A DNA stretch of 64,000 nt from Sphingomonas radiodurans (GTDB lineage Bacteria > Pseudomonadota > Alphaproteobacteria > Sphingomonadales > Sphingomonadaceae): positions 1,736,001 to 1,800,000 of the forward strand of contig NZ_CP086594.1 in assembly GCF_020866845.1 (NCBI RefSeq), given 5' to 3'. Position numbers and translations under genes: made by a program. Under the pieces are notes generated by a model. The model ran no database searches, had not been told where the DNA came from, and saw only the letters and a program-made list of their open reading frames with translations. Of this stretch, positions 1 to 7,509 are shown piece by piece (within the stretch, counting starts at the first letter, position 1; each line of letters opens with the position of its first letter).

Positions 1-455
1 TCGGGCTGCGGCCCGCGGTCGGCCTGCAGCAGGTGCTTGATGGTGAGGCGACGCTCGACGAGGCGCTGGTACAGGACGTCGATACGTCGCTTATGATCCT
101 GCCGATGCTGCGCGCCGGCGTCGCGGGGACGCACGCGCTGGGCAACGGCAGTTTCGATCGACTGATCGGCGATCTCAAGGCACGCTACGACATCGTCATC
201 TTCGATGCCTCCCCCGTGCTGCCGGTGGTCGACGGCCGGTTGGTCGCGAAGAAGATGGATTCGACGGTGCTGCTGGTCCGTTGGCGGAAGACCCCCGATG
301 CGGCGGTCGAGATGGCCGTCCACCTGCTCCAGTCGCTGGGCGTGAAGATGACGGGGGTGGCGCTCAGCCGGGTCGATCTGAACGCGCTGGCACGGTCGGG
401 CTACGGCGATCCAGCGCAGTTCATGGGCTCTTACGCGGGCTATTATTCGAATTGA
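1..455 (+). CDS. C-terminal part of a capsular/exopolysaccharide tyrosine autokinase (Wzc/CpsD-type), truncated by window start
   Basis: The reading frame is open from base 3 and ends with TGA at 453-455, so only about 150 C-terminal residues are present. The segment YDIVIFDASPVLPVVD matches the Walker B region of BY-kinases, followed by a strand ending VLLVRWRKTP, typical of the P-loop ATPase fold of polysaccharide co-polymerases. The tail has tyrosines (SGYGD, SYAGYYSN), as expected for the autophosphorylated C-terminal Tyr cluster, although this cluster is short. Such proteins control chain length and export of EPS at the inner membrane. The Walker A motif and membrane segments would lie upstream of the window. 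A minD-like ATPase is the alternative. Confidence 0.75.
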   Translation, partial: GLRPAVGLQQVLDGEATLDEALVQDVDTSLMILPMLRAGVAGTHALGNGSFDRLIGDLKARYDIVIFDASPVLPVVDGRLVAKKMDSTVLLVRWRKTPDAAVEMAVHLLQSLGVKMTGVALSRVDLNALARSGYGDPAQFMGSYAGYYSN

Positions 456-499
456 CCGCTTCGGTCGCCTTGACGAGCGAATCCCGGGGAAGCGGACGG

Positions 500-1225
500 A
501 TGCTCAGTACCGAACTGCTCCTCTATCGCTTGCGCCACCTCGCCGATCTGTCGTCGACGGAGATCTCGCTGATCCTGTCGATGGGCGAACAGCCCAAGCC
601 GCACGCGCCGGGCACCACGATCTGTCCGCACGACGACGGCAGCCCGCATGCGCGGTTGATCGTCTCGGGCTGGGCCTGCCGCCCCCGCATCCTGCCCGAC
701 GGGCGGCGGCAAGTGCTCGGGCTGCTGATCCCCGGCGACCTGATGGGCGATCGCGGCGAACGGCGCCCGCTGGCGCTCAACCCGGTCGTCGCGCTGACGC
801 CGGTGCGCACGATCTCGGTCGCGCGACTGATGATGGCGGTGCGCGACAAGCCGGAACATTATCCCGGCATTCTCCGCGCGCTGGCGACGATCGATCGCGC
901 CGAGGAAAGCTGGCTGCTCGACCATGTCGTGCGCCTCGGCGTGCAGAGCGCGCGCCAACGGATGAGCCACCTGCTGCTCGAATTGCACCAGCGGCTCGCT
1001 GCGATCGGCTTCGTCCACAACGGCTCGTTTCCGCTGCCATTGACGCAGGACATGCTCGGCGAGCTGCTCGGGCTCAGCCTGGTCCACGTCAACCGCACCG
1101 CTGCGCAGCTCCGCCGCGAGGGGCTCGCCACGATTCGCGGCGGGATCGTCGAGGTGCATGATTTCGCGATGCTCGCGATGCTCGCGGACCGCGCCGATCC
1201 GACGTGCACCGGCGCCGCCGCCTAA
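500..1225 (+). CDS. Crp/Fnr family transcriptional regulator
   Basis: A 241-residue protein starting at the ATG at 500, chosen because it begins the cyclic-nucleotide-binding-like fold (MLSTELLLYRL); the frame extends further upstream but overlaps the preceding kinase gene. The N-terminal half is a cupin-like sensor with the segment SGWACRPRILPDGRRQ and PGDLMG. The C-terminal half is a Crp-type winged helix with PLPLTQDMLGELLGLS and the recognition helix VHVNRTAAQLRREG. No Fnr-type cysteine cluster is seen, so the ligand is unknown. It is 45 bp downstream of the EPS kinase gene and may control EPS or stress genes. It resembles the second regulator at 42667-43383. Confidence 0.85.
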   Translation: MLSTELLLYRLRHLADLSSTEISLILSMGEQPKPHAPGTTICPHDDGSPHARLIVSGWACRPRILPDGRRQVLGLLIPGDLMGDRGERRPLALNPVVALTPVRTISVARLMMAVRDKPEHYPGILRALATIDRAEESWLLDHVVRLGVQSARQRMSHLLLELHQRLAAIGFVHNGSFPLPLTQDMLGELLGLSLVHVNRTAAQLRREGLATIRGGIVEVHDFAMLAMLADRADPTCTGAAA

Positions 1226-1229
1226 GCGC

Positions 1230-2153
1230 TTACACGCCGTTCGCGCCGGCGGGCAGGAAACCACCACCCGCGCTGCCCGCCAGATACAGCATATCGAGAA
1301 CCTGCGGCGCCTCGCGCGTGAAGGGGATCACACGTCCTTCGGAATCGAGGATGTTCGCCTGCGCATCGGCCGTGCTGCCGTCGGGCATCGCGAAGCTGGT
1401 CGCCTTGCCGAGTGTGGCGGCGAGTGCGGTGTCGCTGCGCGCGCGATCCTCCAGCAACGTGCGGACGAGGCCACCATGGTAGATCGCGTCGGCGAGGCTT
1501 TCCGTCACCAAGGCAGAGGCGTCCTCCCCGCCGGCCATCAGCAAGCCGCGATAGGTGGCTGCCACCATATCTTCGATCAGGAAGGCGCCCAGCAGGAACT
1601 GATTGTCATTGGCATAGGGATCGAAGGACGACCCCGCCGGCACGATCCCCGCCCGCTGCGCCGCGACCGAAAATGCGCCGCCGGGCTGCGCCGACAGGTC
1701 CATCGCAGGCTGTGCCGCGGCTTGCGCGCCGATCTGGTTGCGCAGCGCCGCGACTTGCGCGCTTTTGTCGGTCGCCAGTTCCGCCGCGACCTCGGCGATC
1801 GCCGGATCGCTCAGCAGCGCGGAGCGCGCACCGGTCGCGATGCCGGCCTGCCCAATCCCTGCAGTCAGATCCGCCGTCAGCCCGGCGCCCTGCGCGGCGT
1901 GGCCATAAAAGGCCGCGCCGAGATAAGCGAGGTTCAGTGCGAGGTTCAGCGGATGCGCCGCGACGGGCGCCGGCGTAGCGACGACCGGCGGTGGCGCCTC
2001 CGCAACGGCGCCGGGCACGACCGTGATGCCGCCCTCCGCAGCGGCGGAACCACCACCCCCGCCACCGCCGCAACCCGACAGTAATGCGCCAGACACTAGG
2101 CTTGCGCTAAGGCCGAGGAATCGGCGGCGAGCATATAGGTTGTTGATCTGCAT
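1230..2153 (-). CDS. Ferritin-like domain lipoprotein with Tat-type leader
   Basis: A 307-residue protein from ATG at 2153. The leader MQINNLYARRRFLGLSAS carries a twin-arginine-like motif, then a hydrophobic stretch and the lipobox-like LSGC followed by a run of seven glycines, suggesting a folded protein exported and possibly lipid-anchored. The rest is Ala-rich and helical (LNLALNLAYLGAAFYGHA near the start; FLIEDMVAATYRGL in the middle), fitting the ferritin-like PF13668 family that includes desiccation-related proteins. A GTG at 2201 would add 16 residues; neither start has a strong ribosome binding site. It faces the Crp/Fnr gene convergently with only a few bases between them. Iron oxidation or binding is not demonstrated. 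Confidence 0.75.
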   Translation of the reverse strand: MQINNLYARRRFLGLSASLVSGALLSGCGGGGGGGSAAAEGGITVVPGAVAEAPPPVVATPAPVAAHPLNLALNLAYLGAAFYGHAAQGAGLTADLTAGIGQAGIATGARSALLSDPAIAEVAAELATDKSAQVAALRNQIGAQAAAQPAMDLSAQPGGAFSVAAQRAGIVPAGSSFDPYANDNQFLLGAFLIEDMVAATYRGLLMAGGEDASALVTESLADAIYHGGLVRTLLEDRARSDTALAATLGKATSFAMPDGSTADAQANILDSEGRVIPFTREAPQVLDMLYLAGSAGGGFLPAGANGV

Positions 2154-2295
2154 TGGGCCGTTGAACGGCATCACGCTTACAGGTTCGTTAAGCCGCGTCA
2201 CGAAGCAGCACCATCTATGTCATTTGACATATTCCGGTGCGGTTCCAGCGGGTTGGTCGCGGAACATTAACCGTCGGGGCGCTCAAAGCGATCCC

Positions 2296-3423
2296 ATGAC
2301 CGCACCGATGCACTCCACCGACATGACCGCAAATCTGCAGCAGCTGCTCGACAGCGCCGCTGCCAAGCGCGTACCCGTAGCCATTCCAGCAGGAGGGCAT
2401 CGCCTGCTCGCGACTGGCCTCGGCTATGCCAGCAACGCCCGGATCACCATGGTGGGCGATCTCTACAACGATCACGGCCCGCTCGTCGGCACGCACTACT
2501 GCCTGACGAATCGTACCGGAAAGCGCCTCTCCAATGTCACCGTGATCGGTGGCGGCGGTTCGTTCACCGGCGCCACGAGCGATCCGGCCGGCGCCACCCG
2601 CAAGGGGCTGGGTATCGTCGGCACCGATGGCTTCACCGTGTTGCGCGCCCGGACCGACGGGCCGTTGACCGGCTTCGGAATGGAAGTGAAGAATTCGAGC
2701 GGCGGTTATCTCAACGGCCTTCGGCTCTATTCCGGCGTGAACCGCCCGGGCGCGGACGGGCTCCACTTCTTCGGTGCCTGCGCCCGCATCAGCGGATCGG
2801 ACATCCAAGTATCGAGCGGCGACGACGCGCTGTCGTTCACCGCGGAAAACCACGAATCGATCAACTCGATGATGCGCCGCATCACGCTGACGAACATGAC
2901 GCTCGACAGCGCGGCCTTTTCATCGATCAAATTCTTCACCAGCACGACCACCGGCAAGGCCGAGATTCGCGACATCAGGCTAAGTGGCATCAAAGGCCGG
3001 ATCACCAAGGGCCCGACCGGCTGCCCGCTCGCGATGCAGAACAATGGCGTGAACCAGGGGTGCGTGATCGACAATATCACGATCACTGACGCAGACCTGG
3101 ATTTCGGCGCCGCAACGCAAAGCGGCCCGACCGCATTCCTTACCGATTGCACCAACATCACGCTGCGCAACGTCACACTGCGCGGCCGGCGCAACGGCCA
3201 GTTCATCCGCGCGATCCGCTGCCGCGGGTTGAAGGTGACCGGCGAGGTGTGGGATACGCTGCCGGGCAATTCGATGAACGATCTGCTTCAGCTGGAACAG
3301 TGCGGCAAATACGACATCCGGCTTGTGGTGCGCTCGGCGACGGGCGCGCGGATCGGATCGGTACACGCGGTCAACAACGGTACCGACACGATCATTCGTC
3401 GTTTCGGCATCACCGGCACCTGA
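2296..3423 (+). CDS. Right-handed parallel beta-helix protein, GH28/polygalacturonase-like
   Basis: A 375-residue protein from ATG 2296 (a longer frame exists upstream but runs into the divergent lipoprotein promoter). The central part has repeated short beta-strand turns (ITLTNMTLD, IRLSGIKGRI, NITITDADLD, NITLRNVTLRG), typical of parallel beta-helices. The segment GADGLHFFG followed by SGDDALSF resembles the polygalacturonase signature with catalytic aspartates. No signal peptide is evident, which is odd for a secreted glycan-degrading enzyme. It may act on the EPS made by the nearby locus or be a phage-tail-like depolymerase domain. Substrate is unknown. Confidence 0.65.
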   Translation: MTAPMHSTDMTANLQQLLDSAAAKRVPVAIPAGGHRLLATGLGYASNARITMVGDLYNDHGPLVGTHYCLTNRTGKRLSNVTVIGGGGSFTGATSDPAGATRKGLGIVGTDGFTVLRARTDGPLTGFGMEVKNSSGGYLNGLRLYSGVNRPGADGLHFFGACARISGSDIQVSSGDDALSFTAENHESINSMMRRITLTNMTLDSAAFSSIKFFTSTTTGKAEIRDIRLSGIKGRITKGPTGCPLAMQNNGVNQGCVIDNITITDADLDFGAATQSGPTAFLTDCTNITLRNVTLRGRRNGQFIRAIRCRGLKVTGEVWDTLPGNSMNDLLQLEQCGKYDIRLVVRSATGARIGSVHAVNNGTDTIIRRFGITGT

Positions 3424-3433
3424 GGCGCAGCGA

Positions 3434-3634
3434 TCATCCGCCGGCAGACGGCGGCAATCGATCCATCACTGCAGCGATCAGGAGCCGCGCATCCTCGCTC
3501 TCCGGATCGAGCCCCACCAGCGAACGCAGCAACGTATCCGTATCGACCGCGCCAATCAGCGCATCAAACCTGGCCCGTTCTTCCGGCGTAAGCGCGAGCC
3601 GGGTATCGCCAAGAGGATTGTCCGCATGTCCCAT
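3434..3634 (-). CDS. Small hypothetical acidic protein, 66 residues
   Basis: ATG at 3634, 66 residues, rich in Asp, Ala and Leu (ALTPEERARFDALIGAVD). Helical and soluble, without signal peptide or membrane segment. It lies convergent to the beta-helix gene with 10 bp between stops. Its codon use looks coding, but no clear Shine-Dalgarno sequence precedes the start and no family is recognised, so it may be spurious. Confidence 0.4.
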   Translation of the reverse strand: MGHADNPLGDTRLALTPEERARFDALIGAVDTDTLLRSLVGLDPESEDARLLIAAVMDRLPPSAGG

Positions 3635-3729
3635 GCGCCGACCGGTCGCATGTTAACCGCGCAGCCCGGCGATCAAATGAGGGCCGCGCACTGCCTTCCG
3701 GCACGTGGAGCACACAGCCCGCCGCATCG

Positions 3730-4164
3730 TCAGGACACGCGATCGCCGCCGCTGCCTTCGGTATTGCCGCCTTCCGCTTCGGGCATCGGCACCGTGGCAA
3801 GCCCGCTGACATTGGGCGATCCGCTGAGCCCCCCGGCGATCTCGGCATCGAATGCGCCCGCCTCGACCTGCGCGCGCATCGCCGCCAGATAGGCCGCGAA
3901 CCGATCTGCCGGTACGAAAACGGTCGTCTGACCGTCGATCGTCAGCGGCGCGCCACCCGCCAGCGTCGGAGTGAAAGCAACAAGATCATTGTCGCGGCTG
4001 AACCAATCGCCCGTCGACTGGGACTGGCCATCACCCCAGGCGCTTTCCGCGCGCTTGAGCTGCGCCAGCACCGGCGCGCGCAAGGTCGCAGGATCGGCGG
4101 TCTCGCCCGATACGGCACGCCGGACATTGGCGCCGACTGACGATACGATATCTTCAAATGACAT
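3730..4164 (-). CDS. Hypothetical protein, 144 residues
   Basis: Start chosen at ATG 4164 because AGGAG lies 7 bases upstream; a longer in-frame version to 4215 lacks this. The protein begins MSFEDIVSSVGANVRRAV and has a moderately conserved-looking core (GDWFSRDNDLVAFTP; TVFVPADRFAAYLAAM) with an acidic Gly/Ser-rich tail. No signal peptide or membrane segment. It follows the RNase E/G-like gene on the same strand after 63 bp and may be co-transcribed. Function unknown. Confidence 0.6.
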   Translation of the reverse strand: MSFEDIVSSVGANVRRAVSGETADPATLRAPVLAQLKRAESAWGDGQSQSTGDWFSRDNDLVAFTPTLAGGAPLTIDGQTTVFVPADRFAAYLAAMRAQVEAGAFDAEIAGGLSGSPNVSGLATVPMPEAEGGNTEGSGGDRVS

Positions 4165-4227
4165 GACATTCACTCCTGCATGCCATTTAGACGCGCGAGG
4201 GCAGCGTGAGTTCAATGTCGCTGTCGC

Positions 4228-5160
4228 TTACCCTGCCGCGTCGAAATGCGGCGTCCGCCCCGTGCGGCGCGCCAGCTCCGCCAGCCACGCCGGGTTCGCG
4301 ATGATCCGCTCGCGCACCGCCGCCGGCAGCCGGAACCGGTTCGGCGCCCCCGGCGGCGTCCGCTCGATCATCCGCAGCGACGCACGCGCCGCCGCGCCGA
4401 CCGGATCGGCACGTAACAGCTCGGGCAGCGAAGCGCGCGGTCGAGGCCTAACGATCTGCAGGAAGCCGAAGCCATTCACCGCCGTGCGCTCGAACGGCTG
4501 CGCGAGATGCGCGTCGATCGCCGCGGCGACCGCCTGACGCGGTTCGCGCCCGGTGAGCGTCGGAAAGTCGATCCCGATCGACCCGCCGATGTCATGCCGC
4601 TCGATCGCCTCGGCCACCGCGATCGCCGCGCGCACCGCCAGCGCATCGAGCGGCGGATCGCCATCGACGTCGAACAAGGTCATCGCCGGCGTCGGCGACA
4701 GCCGCAGCATCCCGCCGTCAAACGCGATATCGCCAAGCACGGCTTCCTCGAGCAGCTCGGACCAGCCGGCCGCCTCCAGCGCATCCGCCTCATGCGCCCG
4801 CACCTGTCGCACCGGCGCATCCTCAAGCGTTTCCAGCAACGTCGGCGCCGGTTGTGCGCTAGCGTCGGTTACTCGCCCGCGCGGCAGCTTGGCGCGCCCG
4901 GCCTCCGGGATCGCCGCGCGCGTGATCTCCACCCGGATCGCGGCGCCCAGCGTCACCCCTGCCGGCGCGCGATCGAGCGTCACTTCGTTGCCGCTGTCGA
5001 GCCGTGCGAGCAGTCGCTCGATCAGCCGCGCCGGCGCGACCAGCCCCGGCTGCGGCCCCGCTCCGTCGATCGCAACACGCGCTCGCACGATCCGTCCGCG
5101 ATCATCGACAAGCGCCGCACGGCATTCGCCGATGCCGTCCTCATAAAGCCATTCAGCCAC
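4228..5160 (-). CDS. RNase E/G-like ribonuclease, short form
   Basis: A 310-residue protein starting at GTG 5160, overlapping the end of the maf gene by 8 bases, which implies translational coupling. The C-terminal half contains motifs reminiscent of the RNase E/G catalytic core: GSIGIDFPTL and NGFGFLQIVRPR. The N-terminal part begins VAEWLYEDGIGECRAALV. The large S1 insertion and C-terminal scaffold of full RNase E are absent. In alphaproteobacteria a short RNase E/G-like gene commonly follows infA and maf, and the same order is seen here (infA-maf-this gene, reading leftward). The zinc protein YacG, often next in such operons, is not found in the following bases. RNA processing is the likely role, but activity is inferred. 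Confidence 0.72.
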   Translation of the reverse strand: MAEWLYEDGIGECRAALVDDRGRIVRARVAIDGAGPQPGLVAPARLIERLLARLDSGNEVTLDRAPAGVTLGAAIRVEITRAAIPEAGRAKLPRGRVTDASAQPAPTLLETLEDAPVRQVRAHEADALEAAGWSELLEEAVLGDIAFDGGMLRLSPTPAMTLFDVDGDPPLDALAVRAAIAVAEAIERHDIGGSIGIDFPTLTGREPRQAVAAAIDAHLAQPFERTAVNGFGFLQIVRPRPRASLPELLRADPVGAAARASLRMIERTPPGAPNRFRLPAAVRERIIANPAWLAELARRTGRTPHFDAAG

Positions 5161-5725
5161 AATCCACGCCGGCGGTGGCGAGCAATGCGCGCGTCTCAAA
5201 CAACGGCAGCCCGACGACACCTGAATACGATCCGTCGATGCGCCGCACGAACGCCTCGGCGCGCCCCTGGATCGCGTAGCCGCCCGCTTTGCCCCACCCT
5301 TCGCCGCTCGCGACGTAGCCCGCGATCTCAGCGGAACTCAGCGGCTTGAACGCCACCATCGTGTCCGACAATCGCGTGCGCACGACGCCATCGGCACCCG
5401 CCACTACCACCGCCGACAGGCAATGATGTCGCCGCCCCGACAACAGCCCGAGCATCCGCACAAAATCCGCCTCGTCCTCTGGCTTGCCGAGGATCCGACC
5501 GCCAACCGCGATGCTGGTATCGGCGGCAAGCACCACCTCGTCCGCCCCGCACGGCACTGCAGCGGCTTTCGCCAGCGCCACGCGCATCACATAATCACGC
5601 GGCCGCTCGCCCTTCAGCACCGACTCGTCGACATCGGGCGCGACCACGCGCGCCGGCACGACGCCGATCTGCGCCAGCAGCGACAGCCGGCGCGGCGAAG
5701 CGGAAGCAAGGATGAGGGAGGGCAT
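5153..5725 (-). CDS. maf: Maf family nucleoside triphosphate pyrophosphatase
   Basis: A 190-residue protein from ATG 5725, preceded by a G-rich GGGTGGGG sequence; GTG at 5734 would add three residues. The start LILASASPRRLSLL is the Maf signature that binds the substrate phosphates, and VLAADTSIAVGG matches the second conserved block with the catalytic Asp. Maf enzymes hydrolyse dTTP/UTP or modified nucleotides to monophosphates in the cytoplasm. It lies 14 bp after infA and is coupled to the RNase-like gene. A second Maf paralogue is at 36627-37217. Confidence 0.9.
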   Translation of the reverse strand: MPSLILASASPRRLSLLAQIGVVPARVVAPDVDESVLKGERPRDYVMRVALAKAAAVPCGADEVVLAADTSIAVGGRILGKPEDEADFVRMLGLLSGRRHHCLSAVVVAGADGVVRTRLSDTMVAFKPLSSAEIAGYVASGEGWGKAGGYAIQGRAEAFVRRIDGSYSGVVGLPLFETRALLATAGVDCG

Positions 5726-5739
5726 CAGCCCCACCCGAT

Positions 5740-5985
5740 TTATTGCGGGCCGGGGCCGCCGCGGCCGGGCATGAAGCGGTACGTGATCCGCCCCTTGGTC
5801 AGATCGTACGGCGTCAGCTCGACGAGCACCTCGTCACCGACCAGCACGCGGATGCGGTTCTTGCGCATCTTGCCGGCGGTATGACCGAGAATTTCGTGAT
5901 CATTCTCAAGCCGCACGCGGAACATCGCATTGGGCAGAAGCTCGACCACTTGGCCGCGCATTTCGAGGAGTTCTTCTTTCGCCAA
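5740..5985 (-). CDS. infA: Translation initiation factor IF-1
   Basis: An 81-residue protein with the OB-fold sequence of IF-1: [20 protein letters not shown], the [21 protein letters not shown] core and [16 protein letters not shown] near the end. It is slightly longer than E. coli IF-1 (72 residues) because of a Gly/Pro-rich tail (PGRGGPGPQ), as in many alphaproteobacteria. It binds the 30S A site during initiation. It is the first gene of a leftward operon with maf and the RNase-like gene; a promoter candidate lies at 6073-6101. Confidence 0.97.
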   Translation of the reverse strand: MAKEELLEMRGQVVELLPNAMFRVRLENDHEILGHTAGKMRKNRIRVLVGDEVLVELTPYDLTKGRITYRFMPGRGGPGPQ

Positions 5986-6072
5986 ACAAATATCTTTCTG
6001 CGGATGATCGCGCGCGCCCTTAGCCGATGCGACTCGGCAAGGGAAGGCGTGCGAAAAATGGGATACGCCGCG

Positions 6073-6101
6073 AGTTATGGTGTGAGGGCGCCCGGGTCAA
6101 G
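6073..6101 (-). promoter_or_regulatory. Candidate promoter of infA operon
   Basis: On the minus strand CTTGAC (6096-6101) is followed after 17 bases by ATAACT (6073-6078), or CATAAC after 16. CTTGAC is the common alphaproteobacterial -35 hexamer. The position, about 90 bp upstream of infA, fits a vegetative promoter. Seen by eye only. Confidence 0.45.
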
Positions 6102-6129
6102 GACGAGCGCCCGGGGTAACGCGCAGAAC

Positions 6130-7353
6130 CTAGACCAGCGCCCCCTGCAACAGCCGCGGCAACGCCCCGCTCTCGCCGCGGGCCTCGGCCATGAAGCGCG
6201 CCTTCAGCGGCGGGATTGAGTTAACGGCCGAGATCCCGAACCGCCGCACCGCGCTCGCCGTCCGCCCCGGAATGCCGAACAGCCGTGTCAGCGTGTCGGT
6301 CGCGGTCGCCACCAGCATCGTATCGAGGCTGCGCCAGCGCTGGTAGCGCGCGAGCAATTGCGCATCCCCCGCCTCCAGCCCGAGCCGCCGCCCCTCGACC
6401 AACACCTCCACGAGCGCCGCAACGTCACGGAAGCCCAGGTTCAGCCCCTGCCCGGCGATCGGATGAATGCCGTGCGCCGCATCGCCGACCAGCGCCAGCC
6501 GCTCGGCCGTGATCGTCGCGGCATGGTGGAAGCCGAGCGGATAGCTCGCGCGCGGGCTCGCGTCGCTCAGCGCCCCCAGAAAGCCGCCCATCCGCGCCTC
6601 CGCCTCGGCCAGGAAGCCGCGATCGCCAAGCTTCAGCAGCCCCGGCGCATGCGCCGACGAGACCGTCCACACGATCGCCGAGCGATGGCCGATCGCATCG
6701 TCGACCAGCGGCAGCAGCGCAAACGGCCCCGACGGATAGAAGATCTCGTACGCGGTATCGTCGTGCGGCCGCTCATGGTGGAACGCGCCGATGATCGCGG
6801 CGTGATCGTAGCGCCAGTTTGCGGTCGCGATCCCCGCCGCCGCACGAGTTGGCGAATTGCGCCCTTCCGCGGCGACCAGCAGCGATGCGGCAACGGTCGT
6901 CCCGTCGCTCAACGTAGCGCGCACGCCGCTCGCTGACCGCTCGACCGTCGTCGCGCGGGTCAGCGGCCGGAAGTCGACGTCGCTCGCCGCCAGCGCATCG
7001 GCCAGCGCCCGGCGCAGCGCGCGATTTTCGTACATCGTACCGAGCGTGCCATCGTCGGGATCGGGGATGAAATCGAGCGCCCCCGGCTCGAGCCCGTCGC
7101 TCACCCGGATCTGCTTGATCCCGCAGCCCTGCCCGGCCAGCCGCTCGGCCACGCCGATCGCATCGAGCATCCGATGGCTCGCACTCGCCACCGCCGAGGC
7201 GCGCCCGTCGAACCCCGGCGCCAGCGTCACCGCCGGGTCGGCTGGATCGACCACGATCGTGGTGAGGCCATGCTTGTCGAGCGCGAGGGCAAGCGTCGAC
7301 CCAACGAGCCCGCCCCCCAGGATGAGTACGTCTGCGTGATCCATCGTCGGCAT
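6130..7353 (-). CDS. UbiH/UbiF/Coq6-type FAD-dependent hydroxylase (ubiquinone biosynthesis)
   Basis: A 407-residue flavoprotein. The start at ATG 7353 puts the dinucleotide-binding strand at the N-terminus (DHADVLILGGGLVGSTLALAL); the frame extends to 7416 but with unlikely sequence. The family motif LALVGDAAHGIHPIAGQGLNLGFRD appears in the C-terminal half, with Asp of GDAAH contacting the FAD. Such enzymes hydroxylate the ring of ubiquinone precursors with NAD(P)H and O2 at the inner membrane. Which ring position it modifies cannot be told from sequence. It is divergent from ftsK and 144 bp upstream of infA in reading order. Confidence 0.88.
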   Translation of the reverse strand: MPTMDHADVLILGGGLVGSTLALALDKHGLTTIVVDPADPAVTLAPGFDGRASAVASASHRMLDAIGVAERLAGQGCGIKQIRVSDGLEPGALDFIPDPDDGTLGTMYENRALRRALADALAASDVDFRPLTRATTVERSASGVRATLSDGTTVAASLLVAAEGRNSPTRAAAGIATANWRYDHAAIIGAFHHERPHDDTAYEIFYPSGPFALLPLVDDAIGHRSAIVWTVSSAHAPGLLKLGDRGFLAEAEARMGGFLGALSDASPRASYPLGFHHAATITAERLALVGDAAHGIHPIAGQGLNLGFRDVAALVEVLVEGRRLGLEAGDAQLLARYQRWRSLDTMLVATATDTLTRLFGIPGRTASAVRRFGISAVNSIPPLKARFMAEARGESGALPRLLQGALV

Positions 7354-7441
7354 GTAGTAAATCTTCGCCTCCGACGCGAGGAGATTGCTTCGCAAACCGT
7401 GCCCAATGCACCACACTCGGCGCGGAACAGACCGCGACCAT

Positions 7442-7470
7442 CTTGACGCCGGACTCGCTCAGGCAGAATA
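7442..7470 (+). promoter_or_regulatory. Candidate promoter of ftsK
   Basis: CTTGAC (7442-7447), a 17-base spacer and AGAATA (7465-7470) lie about 40 bp upstream of the ftsK start. The spacing and -35 match the alphaproteobacterial housekeeping consensus; the -10 is weaker. By-eye call. Confidence 0.4.
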
Positions 7471-7509
7471 CCCACAGCACAGATCCAAGACATTGCTGGG
7501 GGCGGCACG

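Noticed and set aside
4165..4227. Looked for yacG after the RNase-like gene
   Set aside because: Only 63 bases, with no zinc-finger CxxC pair.
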